18,834 nucleotides of DNA from CAZWEJ01 sp964632435 (GTDB lineage: Bacteria; Patescibacteriota; Saccharimonadia; UBA4664; SCTI01), in contig CAZWEJ010000011.1 in the NCBI GenBank assembly GCA_964632435.1, positions 1-18,834 on the forward strand, read 5' to 3'. The translations under genes were made by a program, and so were the position numbers. The notes below the pieces were generated by a model. The model was not told the DNA's origin and searched no databases. It saw only the letters and a list, made by a program, of their open reading frames with translations. Shown piece after piece: positions 1 through 8,330 of this stretch; the stretch's first letter is position 1, and each line of letters opens with the position of its first letter.

Positions 1-13
1 GGGCGGTTTTTGA

Positions 14-19
14 TATACT
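14..19 (+). promoter_or_regulatory. -10 element of prepilin peptidase gene (leaderless)
   Basis: TATACT at 14-19 is preceded by TG at 11-12, an extended -10 arrangement. It is followed by six bases and then the ATG at 26, so transcription would start at or within a base of the start codon. The same spacing recurs at several other genes here. The window begins too close upstream to judge a -35. Confidence 0.6.
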
Positions 20-25
20 ACGCTT

Positions 26-820
26 ATGCTTACTCTATTTGTCGCAATTCTAGGGCTTTTTGTCGGCTCTTTTTTAGCAAATGTGGTATACAGGTTGAAA
101 AAGGGCGAGCAGTTTGTTAAAGGACGCTCAAAATGCCCAGAGTGCGGGCATGAACTATCAGCCAGAGACCTAATGCCCGTAATTAGTTGGGTAGTTTTAA
201 GAGGAAAGTGCAGGTACTGTAAAGCTAAAATATCAAGGGAATATTCATTAATTGAGTTGTTAACCGGTATTCTTTTTGCGCTGTCGTTTTTTGCGCTGCA
301 GCCAAACAGCACAATCGATATTTTACAATTTATTATTTGGCTAATAATTCTTTCGGGTTTTATAGTGTTGGCAATTTACGACCTGAAGTGGTACATACTT
401 CCAGATAAAATACTGGTACCCTTGCTTGTTCCGTCAATTATGCTTCTAGTCCTATCTTTTATTGATGGTGGCAGCTATAAAACGGTGACGGGACCAATTG
501 TGGCTGCATTACTTTTTGGAGGCTTCTTCTATTTATTGGCTGCAGTCTCGGGTGGTAAATGGATGGGTGGAGGAGACATTAAGCTAAGCTTTCTGATGGG
601 ATTGATCCTGGGAATTCAAAAAACATCAGTTGCGATGCTGGTTGCCTTTAATTCAGCTGCCATAGTAGGTATTTACCTAATAATTACAAAAAAAATAAAA
701 AGACAATCTCATATCCCTTTTGGTCCGTTCTTAATAGGTGGGACAATCGCTGCTTTTTTGTATGGGCAATCCATAATTAATTGGTATGCACAGATCACTG
801 GATTAAACCTGATATTCTAA
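26..820 (+). CDS. pilD: Prepilin peptidase / N-methyltransferase (type IV leader peptidase)
   Basis: This 264-residue polytopic membrane enzyme cleaves the short leader of type IV prepilins after glycine and, in the full family, methylates the new N-terminus. The N-terminal domain has the paired cysteines Cys37/Cys40 (CPEC) and Cys62/Cys65 (CRYC), the usual zinc site of bifunctional PilD. The A24 aspartyl protease motifs follow: Asp119 in IYDLKWYILPD and Asp184 in GGGDIK, both at membrane edges. The length is normal for the family. The ATG at 26 fits the -10 spacing, and the translation starts directly with a membrane helix as expected. The gene sits just upstream of four prepilin-like genes, its evident substrates. 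Family assignment is firm. Methylation activity is inferred from the cysteine-containing domain. Confidence 0.95.
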   Translation: MLTLFVAILGLFVGSFLANVVYRLKKGEQFVKGRSKCPECGHELSARDLMPVISWVVLRGKCRYCKAKISREYSLIELLTGILFALSFFALQPNSTIDILQFIIWLIILSGFIVLAIYDLKWYILPDKILVPLLVPSIMLLVLSFIDGGSYKTVTGPIVAALLFGGFFYLLAAVSGGKWMGGGDIKLSFLMGLILGIQKTSVAMLVAFNSAAIVGIYLIITKKIKRQSHIPFGPFLIGGTIAAFLYGQSIINWYAQITGLNLIF

Positions 821-829
821 TAGCGCTTA

Positions 830-838
830 TGCTATAAT
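830..838 (+). promoter_or_regulatory. Extended -10 promoter of the prepilin operon
   Basis: TGCTATAAT is a perfect TATAAT (833-838) with the TG extension, placed 13 nt after the pilD stop and 10 nt before the ATG at 849. The predicted leader is only about 3-4 nt. The four pilin genes can therefore be transcribed separately from pilD, although read-through from pilD is also possible. Confidence 0.65.
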
Positions 839-848
839 TTATGGTGAT

Positions 849-3248
849 ATGTCATATCTGAAGCGACAGGGTGGAGTAACGCTTGTTGAGCTAGTATTAG
901 TACTTGCTATTACTGCAGGCGCCATTACTTCTGCAATCGCGATACGTTCCTCCATGAGGAAAGATATTTCGTTCTCCACTTCGATCGAGCAGGTCAAGAA
1001 TCAAATACTGGCTGCAAAAACCGAATCTATTCAAACAGTAAAAGACGGAGATAATGGTGCGGGTAATTCTGATTCTTACAACTTCGGTAGAGCAGTAGAA
1101 TTCCTTCCTGATGATCCATCAACCCCTTTTGAGGAGAATAAAAATATGCGAGTCTCCACAATCATTTCTTCTTTGGATGGTGATTCGGGTGATGGCCTGC
1201 AACAGAAGATGGCTCAGTGCGATCAAAAATGGGTTACTTATAAAGATGGGGCAGAGTACAAAGGAACCGAGAAACGAGCCATCATTTTTCAACGAAAACC
1301 CGAAAAAATCTTTGTAACGCCTCTCAATTACAATACTTCTGGTGGAGTTGTGTGTTCTGCACTTGCAGGGCAGCTTGGAAGTGGCAATACTCCCGAGTTT
1401 GGTGGGTACGATAGCGATAATGATGGGATACCGGATGATGTTGATGATTGTGACTATGAGTATGCTCCGAATACACCAAATGGATGCCCTGATGGCACGC
1501 CACCTCCACCACCCGATGGCTGTAGTGCTACTGGCTATGTCTGCGGCCTTTACGGTAGGTTTTATATTATCCCTTATGTATTTATTGGAGGAGCCCCGGT
1601 AAATTCATCGATAATGCGTCCTGCAATGGCCAGCGCATTCACCGGGGAGACTTTTGGGCCCGAATATGGCAATACAGCCACTTGGTTGCCGATTCTTCGG
1701 TATAAAGCAAAGAACCCCGCAGCTCGAGTTTCTGCTCTCTGGACTGGGCAGATCAAGGTGCCTGCAAATACCACCCGAAAATTTTGTTTGAATACTGACG
1801 ACGGTTCATATATGAAGATAAATAATGTTGTAGTTACAAACAATCCTGATTCCTTGGATCAGCTTGAACCTCAGTCGAGCAGGTGTTCAGAATTTACTGG
1901 AGGAGCTCTTGATACCTGGTTAGATATTTCTATCTACTATAACCAAAATGATGCGACTGAGGTCACTCCGTTTGTGGGATTAGTGTATAAAGACTCCAGT
2001 AATAATGATGTTTATGTGCCCGGGCAAGATCTAAGAACGGTCCCTCGCGGTACCCAGTTGCCTTCATCGGCTGTCCGCAGCGGGTTGAGGGGGGAATATT
2101 TCTCAAATAATTCATTATCTGGGGAGCCGTTCAGTGTATATACTGATAATGACGCTAGTAAACCTCCATATTCCAAGAATTCGTCATTTACCTCAGATCT
2201 TAATCCCGACTCCAACGTGAAGCAGAGAACCGGCCAACCGTGGATTGCCAATTTTTCAGCATCTGTCAGATGGACGGGGCAGATTTATCTTACCTCAAAT
2301 CAGACACTATGTTCGCAAATGGATAATGGTGTACGTGTAAAAATAGCTGGATCAACGGTAATTGATGATTGGGACAATACGCAGAGCTCAAAAAACAGCT
2401 GCATTACGCTGGGTTCCTCTGTGGGGTGGACAAACATTGTGATAGAAGCAAGAAAAACTGCTACTTCATCATATGATGGAGTAGGTTTATCTCTTGACGG
2501 TAACCCTGTATCTCTAAGAAGATCGTTAGATTACAGTTTTACGACAAATAACTTTCAAAATACTTCAGCCGTTACGGATCATTCAAAGTCCCAAAGGTGT
2601 TCTAATATATCCGACTCCAATTACATGACCTATACTAGATCGGGGTTGTGGCCGAGCAATAATTATAAGCTTGATATTAATTACCGCTATAGTTGGATAA
2701 ACCCCTGGGTAGCGCCTCAGGAGGTCTGTATCAAACTGAATGGTAATCTACTGAACAATGGGGAGCCGTTCGAATTTCCATACGATACGGTAAATCAGAT
2801 GTACAGGACATATTCCCTGTCAAATATAGAAGTCCCTTCGAGTGGAGCTATTGATATTAAAATAGGTATTATCGACAGGTCATTGTGGTGCAATGGTTGG
2901 TGTGTTGAGCCTATTGAGATAGACCGAGTCGATCTTTGGAGAGGGTTTGACAGTACCGGTAATTTGATTACGAATAGTGACAAAACCAGTAATAATACAG
3001 AAATATCTATTGTGGGCAAGATTTTTTCAGCAATATCACACACTGCATTTGCACAGAGCGTTTGTGCTGCTGCTCAAACTGAATGTAGCATACTAATTTT
3101 TGATAACTATAATCCTGATTCATCTGGTTCATATACCTTCTACCCGGATCAGGCAGAGTTAGAGTTTGGAATCAATGGATCTTCGGAAAAGGGAATAATA
3201 AAAATAGACCCTCAAACAAACTCCATTACAAGAGATATTGATCTATGA
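849..3248 (+). CDS. Giant type IV prepilin with PA14-like adhesin domains
   Basis: This 799-residue protein has a class III prepilin signal: a short basic leader ending Gly8-Gly9, then VTLVE with Glu14 as the mature Glu5, then a hydrophobic helix. About residues 40-180 resemble the first part of a GspH/FimT-like pilin head. Next come a calcium-type run DSDNDGIPDDVDDCD (about 188-202) and a proline linker (about 216-225). Two PA14-like domains follow: one from about 233 (GLYGRFY; then ALWTGQI and TDDGSYMKI) and one from about 412 (GLRGEYF; then VRWTGQI and VKIAGSTVIDDW). A cysteine-containing beta-rich module covers about 560-705. The last 60 residues, ending GIIKIDPQTNSITRDIDL, look like closing strands of a GspH-type head. 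It overlaps the next gene by 4 nt. A pilus-tip adhesin that may bind glycans is an inference from PA14 biology. Confidence 0.88.
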   Translation: MSYLKRQGGVTLVELVLVLAITAGAITSAIAIRSSMRKDISFSTSIEQVKNQILAAKTESIQTVKDGDNGAGNSDSYNFGRAVEFLPDDPSTPFEENKNMRVSTIISSLDGDSGDGLQQKMAQCDQKWVTYKDGAEYKGTEKRAIIFQRKPEKIFVTPLNYNTSGGVVCSALAGQLGSGNTPEFGGYDSDNDGIPDDVDDCDYEYAPNTPNGCPDGTPPPPPDGCSATGYVCGLYGRFYIIPYVFIGGAPVNSSIMRPAMASAFTGETFGPEYGNTATWLPILRYKAKNPAARVSALWTGQIKVPANTTRKFCLNTDDGSYMKINNVVVTNNPDSLDQLEPQSSRCSEFTGGALDTWLDISIYYNQNDATEVTPFVGLVYKDSSNNDVYVPGQDLRTVPRGTQLPSSAVRSGLRGEYFSNNSLSGEPFSVYTDNDASKPPYSKNSSFTSDLNPDSNVKQRTGQPWIANFSASVRWTGQIYLTSNQTLCSQMDNGVRVKIAGSTVIDDWDNTQSSKNSCITLGSSVGWTNIVIEARKTATSSYDGVGLSLDGNPVSLRRSLDYSFTTNNFQNTSAVTDHSKSQRCSNISDSNYMTYTRSGLWPSNNYKLDINYRYSWINPWVAPQEVCIKLNGNLLNNGEPFEFPYDTVNQMYRTYSLSNIEVPSSGAIDIKIGIIDRSLWCNGWCVEPIEIDRVDLWRGFDSTGNLITNSDKTSNNTEISIVGKIFSAISHTAFAQSVCAAAQTECSILIFDNYNPDSSGSYTFYPDQAELEFGINGSSEKGIIKIDPQTNSITRDIDL

Positions 3249-3766
3249 TGAAAGTTGGGCGGCAGGATAGAGGGGACACATTTGTAGAAGTTATTTTAGC
3301 GATTGCGCTAATATCGATAGTTTTAGTGGGCGCTTTTAACATAATTGGAGCCTCCTATCGAACAGCGATGCTCTCAAAAGAAAGAGTAGAGGCAGTAAGC
3401 TTAGCTCAACAGCAAGCTGAACGATTGAGGCTCAAGCGGGACAACCATATGGCAAGTGGGGCATATAACCCGGCAAATCCCTTTGACGCAACCGTTTTCC
3501 CTCAAACAGGAGAGTTACTGAATGCGGACTTATCGAAGCGAACGTGTGGAGGCGGGTGCGTTGACGGATTATATACAACAACCCTAACGGTAGTACCTAA
3601 TGCAATAGCTGTATCGGGCAACACGCTCAAAACCTATTCAATAAAAGTTCAGTGGACTCAAGCTGGAACCTCTGACACGAATGAAACTGAAATTATTTTT
3701 AAGCTTGCTGACAGAAACCCAGATAATATTCAAAGAGATTGTGCGGTCGTGGAGTCATGCTCATGA
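3245..3766 (+). CDS. Type IV minor prepilin, PilV/GspI-like
   Basis: This 173-residue prepilin has leader MMKVGRQDRG followed by DTFVEVILAIALISIVLVGAF, giving Glu15 as the mature Glu5. It has Asp rather than the usual Phe at mature position 1. The pattern FVEVILAIALI and the downstream SLAQQQAERLR helix match the PilV/GspI class of minor pilins. The small globular head contains a CGGGC pair likely to form a disulfide. The ATG at 3245 overlaps the previous stop (ATGA); an ATG at 3248 is also possible. It is the second gene of the pilin operon and probably part of the initiation complex that primes pilus assembly in the membrane. Class is well supported; the exact homologue (PilV versus GspI) is inferred. 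Confidence 0.85.
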   Translation: MMKVGRQDRGDTFVEVILAIALISIVLVGAFNIIGASYRTAMLSKERVEAVSLAQQQAERLRLKRDNHMASGAYNPANPFDATVFPQTGELLNADLSKRTCGGGCVDGLYTTTLTVVPNAIAVSGNTLKTYSIKVQWTQAGTSDTNETEIIFKLADRNPDNIQRDCAVVESCS

Positions 3767-4392
3767 CAAATAATCAGCGCGGATTTACTTTGGTTGAACT
3801 ATTACTTGCTACCGCCGTTTTTAGTATCGCATTGGTCGGGATAACAGCTGCAATTATTCAACTCTTTAAAGCTTATCAATCTGGTGTTAGTATTCGAAAA
3901 ACTCAGAATGCTGCTAGGGTAATTTCTGAAGAGCTTACAAGACAAGCAAGAGCTTCATATGCAATTGCTGGTGACAGTGCAATATCTAATCAGTCGGTAT
4001 GCTTTTTCTTTCCGGCGGATAAACTGCAGTCCAATGGGCAAGATACAGCTGATGCTGCAAGATATTATGTAAATAATGAAAAACTATTTAAGATTAACAA
4101 AAAAGTAACTTTTAATTCCGGTAGCCCAGGCTGTACGGCTGCGTTATTTGCTGGGGGGACAGAAACACAGGTGTCTGATGACGAAATAACATTAAAGGAA
4201 TTTAAGGGCGGGGCTAGTACCTATCGAATGATGGAATTAGTAATGAAGATCGGGACAACTACCACCACAGCTGGAGAAATTGAGAATAGATCTGGAGACG
4301 CTTCAAATCCAGACTGGCAGTGTTTACCGGGTTTTGAGTATTGTTCGATGACAACAATCAACAAGAGCGTAATGGCAAGAGGTGGCCGATAA
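3763..4392 (+). CDS. Type IV minor prepilin, PilW/GspJ-like
   Basis: This 209-residue prepilin has leader MTNNQRG, then FTLVELLLATAVFSIALVGITAAI, a textbook type III signal with Glu12 as mature Glu5. The start at 3763 is chosen because GGAG at 3751-3754 lies 8 nt upstream and the ATG overlaps the preceding stop in an ATGA. Longer readings from TTG 3739 or ATG 3757 only add non-leader residues. The head has the long helix IRKTQNAARVISEELTRQARAS, typical of PilW/GspJ-like pseudopilins, followed by a beta-rich part with a few cysteines. It lies between the PilV-like and PilX-like genes, the usual minor pilin order, and is probably translationally coupled to both. Confidence 0.88.
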   Translation: MTNNQRGFTLVELLLATAVFSIALVGITAAIIQLFKAYQSGVSIRKTQNAARVISEELTRQARASYAIAGDSAISNQSVCFFFPADKLQSNGQDTADAARYYVNNEKLFKINKKVTFNSGSPGCTAALFAGGTETQVSDDEITLKEFKGGASTYRMMELVMKIGTTTTTAGEIENRSGDASNPDWQCLPGFEYCSMTTINKSVMARGGR

Positions 4393-5507
4393 TGAAAAAC
4401 CAAAGAGGTGCTGTTTCTCTGATTGTAGTTACAATGACAACTATTGTTATTGCTGTTCTTACGGTCGCAACTACCAAGTTAATGACTGGTGAGTTAAGGC
4501 AGGCAAATGATACAGAGAGCGGCATAAAGGCATACTACCTTGCTGAAGGCTCGTCGGAAGAGGCAATTGCCGGAATAAAACAAGCCATTGCTAATGGACA
4601 AAACTTGAGTAAGTTTAATCAAAACTGTGATATGGATGGTGTAATGAGTTTGTTTGCAGGCTCTCCTCCATATGGAGCGCTCCCTTCGGGATTATCTTGT
4701 CGAAAGATAAGATCATCAACCGATTTTCTAACAGATGAGACAGTATCTTTGGGATCAGTAAATCACTATGATCTTTCAAAAAACTATTTTGACCGAGTTG
4801 AACTCTCTTGGGATAAAGATCCAATACCAACTGAACCAAATGAAAGAACATTCAACTCAGGGAGCGGCCCAAAGCCAATTGATCCAAGAGCTCCCGCATA
4901 TATGGAGGTTACAAGAATAGTTTATGCCGATTCGGATCCAGGCCCAGCTACCTCAGTTGATCCAAGTTCTATATCTGTTAAATCGATAATCCTGAGTCCA
5001 ATACAAGGCGTTCCAGGGGCGTGGGAGCCAACTGACAACACTGGCAATTGCGGTACCTTAGCGAACCCTCAAATTAACTTTGATAATTGCCAGGGTAGTC
5101 AAGGTGGTTCGGTGAAAGTTGATTGCTCAAGAAGTGCAGGTAAGCGATGTGCAGCAACACTCAATTCATTTATACCTCCAAACTTAGCAGCAGGAGATCC
5201 TCAAAAAAGAGTAGTTATGCGAATTAGACCATATTATAGAAATATGATATATGACATGGGTCTATATCAGGGTTCAAATAAAATTACCTTCAACCTGGAT
5301 GCAATAAATATTGATATCACAGCTTTTGTAGGTGGGTCTTACAGGAGGATAATTGATAGTTTTGATGTTACTGCAAATCCAGGTCCTATAGATGCGCTCT
5401 GGGGTGATGAGGAAGTCTGTAAGGATTTCGTTATCAAGAGTGACTCTCCATCCGGCGAGGCGGCAAATGATGAGGTCGAGAACGAAAATTGCCAACAGGC
5501 ATTTTAG
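4392..5507 (+). CDS. PilX/GspK-like pilus assembly protein
   Basis: This 371-residue protein starts MKNQRG followed by AVSLIVVTMTTIVIAVLTVATTKLM. The leader is prepilin-like, but the mature Glu5 is absent and the residue there is hydrophobic. That is the normal exception for the PilX/GspK class, which caps the minor pilin complex. The helix continues with the conserved YYLAEGSSEEAIAGI motif that follows the transmembrane part in PilX proteins. The rest is a large, uncharacterised beta-rich head with scattered cysteines. The start at 4392 is chosen because ATG overlaps the preceding TAA by one base (TAATG) and an AGAGG lies about 12 nt upstream; the TTG at 4341 would place 17 residues before the leader. 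It is the last gene of the operon, one base from the convergent recombinase stop. Confidence 0.85.
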   Translation: MKNQRGAVSLIVVTMTTIVIAVLTVATTKLMTGELRQANDTESGIKAYYLAEGSSEEAIAGIKQAIANGQNLSKFNQNCDMDGVMSLFAGSPPYGALPSGLSCRKIRSSTDFLTDETVSLGSVNHYDLSKNYFDRVELSWDKDPIPTEPNERTFNSGSGPKPIDPRAPAYMEVTRIVYADSDPGPATSVDPSSISVKSIILSPIQGVPGAWEPTDNTGNCGTLANPQINFDNCQGSQGGSVKVDCSRSAGKRCAATLNSFIPPNLAAGDPQKRVVMRIRPYYRNMIYDMGLYQGSNKITFNLDAINIDITAFVGGSYRRIIDSFDVTANPGPIDALWGDEEVCKDFVIKSDSPSGEAANDEVENENCQQAF

Positions 5508-5508
5508 C

Positions 5509-6420
5509 TCACTTCTTCCTGTGAAACTGCTCGTGAACCTTCCTTAACTGCGGATCCGTTAAGTGAGTATAAATCTGCGTAGTGGAAACATTTGCGTGAC
5601 CAAGCAGGCTTTGGACGCTTCTTAAATCGGCTCCATTATGCAGTAAATCGGTCGCAAAGCTGTGGCGCAAGGTATGAGGTGTAACCCTCTTGGTGATTCC
5701 CGCTAGCCGAGCATATCTTTGCACCATTCTCTGCACACTCCTGGCAGTTAGTCTTGTATACGCCCCATCATCAAGCTCATCCTGGCTACCAGAATAGTGA
5801 ATAAAAAGCGGCTTAAAGTTATCTGGGCGACTCTTTATATATTGATCAAGCCAATCGGCAGCAGACGGGGAGATAAATATCAGCCTATCTTTCTGGCCCT
5901 TACCACGAATACTAAACTCCCGCCGTTCCAAATTAATGTGATCGCGGTTTAGTCCGACCAGCTCGCTTACACGCAATCCACCAGAGAACAAAAGCTCCAA
6001 GATTGCGCGATCCCTCAATCCAACAGGTGTAGACGTATCAACCGCACTCAAAAGCCGCTCAACCTCTTCCGGCTCTAAAAAGGTAACCTGAGGACGCTTA
6101 ACATTCGCCAGCTCAATCTTATCGCTTGCAAGAGCTGGGATATCTCGCTTGGCTAGGTACTTCAAGAAACTCCTCAAAGCAATCAGGTGGTAGTTTTGGG
6201 TTGTCTTGCTTATCGGCTCGCCATTTTGATCGGTCAATCGATTGAGCCAAACACGCCATTTACGTACCACATCAGCATCGAGCTTCTTAATATTGATGTC
6301 ACCAGCGAACTCAACCAGGCGCATAAGATAGCGATCGTAATTTGCAATCGTCTTCTGAGATCGATTTTGCTCAATCTCGAGGTACTCGAGGAAGTCGGTA
6401 ATGAGATCGCTGATGTTCAT
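5509..6420 (-). CDS. Xer-type tyrosine recombinase
   Basis: This 303-residue site-specific recombinase has an N-terminal SAM-like core-binding domain (about 1-100) and a C-terminal catalytic domain. All catalytic residues are visible: Arg150 (GGLRVSEL), Lys174 (RGKGQK), His249 and Arg252 (PHTLRH), His275 (LLGHANVSTT) and Tyr284 as nucleophile (IYTHL). Length and motifs match the XerC/XerD family, which resolves chromosome dimers at dif. With no integrase-style extension and no mobile element around it, the housekeeping Xer role is likelier than a phage integrase. XerC cannot be told from XerD or the single-Xer type by eye. Expression appears leaderless. It converges on the pilus operon with one base between the stops and no visible terminator hairpin. 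Confidence 0.92.
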   Translation of the reverse strand: MNISDLITDFLEYLEIEQNRSQKTIANYDRYLMRLVEFAGDINIKKLDADVVRKWRVWLNRLTDQNGEPISKTTQNYHLIALRSFLKYLAKRDIPALASDKIELANVKRPQVTFLEPEEVERLLSAVDTSTPVGLRDRAILELLFSGGLRVSELVGLNRDHINLERREFSIRGKGQKDRLIFISPSAADWLDQYIKSRPDNFKPLFIHYSGSQDELDDGAYTRLTARSVQRMVQRYARLAGITKRVTPHTLRHSFATDLLHNGADLRSVQSLLGHANVSTTQIYTHLTDPQLRKVHEQFHRKK

Positions 6421-6426
6421 AATGTA

Positions 6427-6432
6427 ATCATA
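6427..6432 (-). promoter_or_regulatory. -10 element of the recombinase gene (leaderless)
   Basis: On the minus strand TGA-TATGAT (extended -10) is followed by exactly six bases and the ATG at 6420. The element is back to back with the promoter of the divergent + gene at 6475, so both promoters fit in about 45 bp. Confidence 0.6.
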
Positions 6433-6459
6433 TCAAATGGTCGATGCATAAAACTCTTA

Positions 6460-6468
6460 TGATAAAAT
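6460..6468 (+). promoter_or_regulatory. Extended -10 of the O-antigen-ligase-like gene (leaderless)
   Basis: TGA-TAAAAT (hexamer 6463-6468) is followed by six bases and ATG 6475. An ATG at 6471 reads only ATG CAT GTT TAA, so 6475 is the usable start and matches the leaderless spacing. Confidence 0.55.
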
Positions 6469-6474
6469 TTATGC

Positions 6475-8322
6475 ATGTTTAAATCACTTGTGATTGTGGG
6501 GTCAATCCTCGTGGCCGCCATGCCATGGTTGAGCGGAGGGCGAGACCACATCTGGATTTTAGTATCGGCATTTTCGCTGCTGATTGGCGCATATCTAATT
6601 CTTACTCGACCCGGCCGTAAAACTGTGGCTACAAAAGCACTGGTCGTCTCTCTGGTCGTATGGATTGGTTGGGCGGTTGCGTCACTAATCTGGACCGTTA
6701 ACCAATACCAGACTTGGACATGGATACTTTTTGCTCTCATGGTTGTTACCGTTGGATTATTGACTGCCAACCTCAACCAGAAAGAGAAGGGGATGCTTTT
6801 GACTGGCTATCTTTGGTTAGCCTCAATCACCGGTGCCATAGGAATATTCATCTATTTGACTGCCGAATATGGCCGATTAACAAGTACGTTCTATTGGGCG
6901 AACCCGGCTGCGACCTTCTTTATTCCGGCAATATTGATTGGTACGGCTCGCTGGCTTAAGAACAAACGACCGGCAGATCTCCTCATTACAGGTGTAACAT
7001 TGGTTTCCTTCTGGCTGGCAGACTCCAGAGGGGCAATGTTAGTACTCTTGCTGACGGTTATAGCCCTGCTATTAACGGTGCCAAATGTACGTAAATTTTG
7101 GCTAAGATTATTACTTTTTGTACTCACCCCTTACGTAATAGCTTTTGGCTTTGTACAGCTGAAAAACAATCTTGTTCATTCTGACTTCATTGGGCCAGGG
7201 TCAAGGTTCAAGGAAGCTGCCATGGGTGAGTCTCAAAGTGGCAAAGATAGGCTCAATTACCTCGAGAGCGCAGCCTCAATTTGGTGGGATAATCCGGTCG
7301 CCGGTACTGGAGCGGGTACTTTTGGTACCGTCCATCCTCAATATCAAAAGAAAGTAGTAAGTGCGTCGAACGACCCTCACAACTTTTATATTCAAACCTT
7401 GGCCGAACTAGGTATTATCGGCGCGATTGCACTATCGTGGGTTATCTTCCTGGTACTTATCGGCGTAGCTCGCGGGTACGCTCGCGACAAGCACATGGGT
7501 ATGGTGGCCGTATCGGTTGTAGCTATATTCCTAAATCTTGGTCTTGATATCGGTGGGCGCTATCCTGCAATTCTTGCATTACTGGCGATTCTGATAGGGT
7601 TAAGCTACGAACCTTGGACGAGACGACCAATCAAGCCGAACGACAACATTCTCCCTGGCGTTATGCTGGCAGCATTGCTTGTTATATCGGTTACAAACTA
7701 TCAGAGCAGTATGTGGCGAGAGCGCGGCAAAATTTACGATGACAATCGTGAGCTAGATCGGGCGGCTCAAAGCTACAACAAAGCTCAAGCCATGTTTATT
7801 TCTGATCCCGACAACTTCAACTCCGAAGGCATTGATTACTTTGCTCAAGCTACGGTCGACTCAAAAGAGCGAAAGGCAAAGCTGGCTCAAGCTCGAGACA
7901 AGGCAAATCAGGCGATAGAAGCCGATCCTCAAGATGGCCAACATTACTTCCTGCTTGGAAGAGTAGAGTACCTTGATAAAAACTACGCTGCTGCTGAGGA
8001 TGCCTATAAAAAGGCGCTCGAACTTGACCAGTACAATCACGCCGAATACTACCAGGATCTGGCTTCACTACAGATCACAAGAGAGAATCGTCAGGCTGCC
8101 CAAGCAACAGTTGATAGAGCCTTGGTTCTTTATACCGATGACGTCATCAATAATCGAAATCAAGATGTAAGCATAAGGGTAGCAGTATCACAGCTATTGG
8201 TGTTTAAAGCAGCTGAACAAAACCTGCAGGGTGATAAAGAGGCCTCAAAACAAACTCTTGATAGAGCACTCAAATTAAACCCAGTAAATATGAACGCAAT
8301 TAAGCTGCGAAGTCGTCTATAA
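6475..8322 (+). CDS. O-antigen ligase/polymerase-like membrane protein with C-terminal TPRs
   Basis: This 615-residue protein has about ten or more hydrophobic segments up to roughly residue 405, then a soluble alpha-helical tail. The region from about 255 to 330 carries Wzy_C/O-antigen-ligase signatures: RLNYLESAASIWWDNPVAGTG, GTGAGTFG at 277, and DPHNFYIQTLAELG around His302. The family joins or polymerises undecaprenyl-linked sugar chains on the outer face of the membrane. The tail (about 423-615) has TPR-like repeats such as YFLLGRVEYLDKNYAAAEDAYKKALELD and suits protein contacts. Its neighbour UppP recycles the lipid carrier released by such reactions, supporting a surface-polysaccharide role. 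Ligase and polymerase cannot be separated by sequence reading. The stop TAA at 8320-8322 lies within the -10 element of uppP. Confidence 0.85.
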   Translation: MFKSLVIVGSILVAAMPWLSGGRDHIWILVSAFSLLIGAYLILTRPGRKTVATKALVVSLVVWIGWAVASLIWTVNQYQTWTWILFALMVVTVGLLTANLNQKEKGMLLTGYLWLASITGAIGIFIYLTAEYGRLTSTFYWANPAATFFIPAILIGTARWLKNKRPADLLITGVTLVSFWLADSRGAMLVLLLTVIALLLTVPNVRKFWLRLLLFVLTPYVIAFGFVQLKNNLVHSDFIGPGSRFKEAAMGESQSGKDRLNYLESAASIWWDNPVAGTGAGTFGTVHPQYQKKVVSASNDPHNFYIQTLAELGIIGAIALSWVIFLVLIGVARGYARDKHMGMVAVSVVAIFLNLGLDIGGRYPAILALLAILIGLSYEPWTRRPIKPNDNILPGVMLAALLVISVTNYQSSMWRERGKIYDDNRELDRAAQSYNKAQAMFISDPDNFNSEGIDYFAQATVDSKERKAKLAQARDKANQAIEADPQDGQHYFLLGRVEYLDKNYAAAEDAYKKALELDQYNHAEYYQDLASLQITRENRQAAQATVDRALVLYTDDVINNRNQDVSIRVAVSQLLVFKAAEQNLQGDKEASKQTLDRALKLNPVNMNAIKLRSRL

Positions 8323-8323
8323 T
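8318..8323 (+). promoter_or_regulatory. -10 element of uppP overlapping the upstream stop codon
   Basis: TATAAT at 8318-8323 includes the TAA stop of the preceding gene. Seven bases then lead to ATG 8331, so the uppP mRNA would be leaderless or have a one-base leader. Confidence 0.6.
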
Positions 8324-8330
8324 AATTATT

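Noticed and set aside
4341..4391. Extension of the PilX-like protein from TTG 4341
   Set aside because: It would put 17 residues ahead of the short prepilin leader. ATG 4392 overlaps the previous stop as in the rest of the operon.
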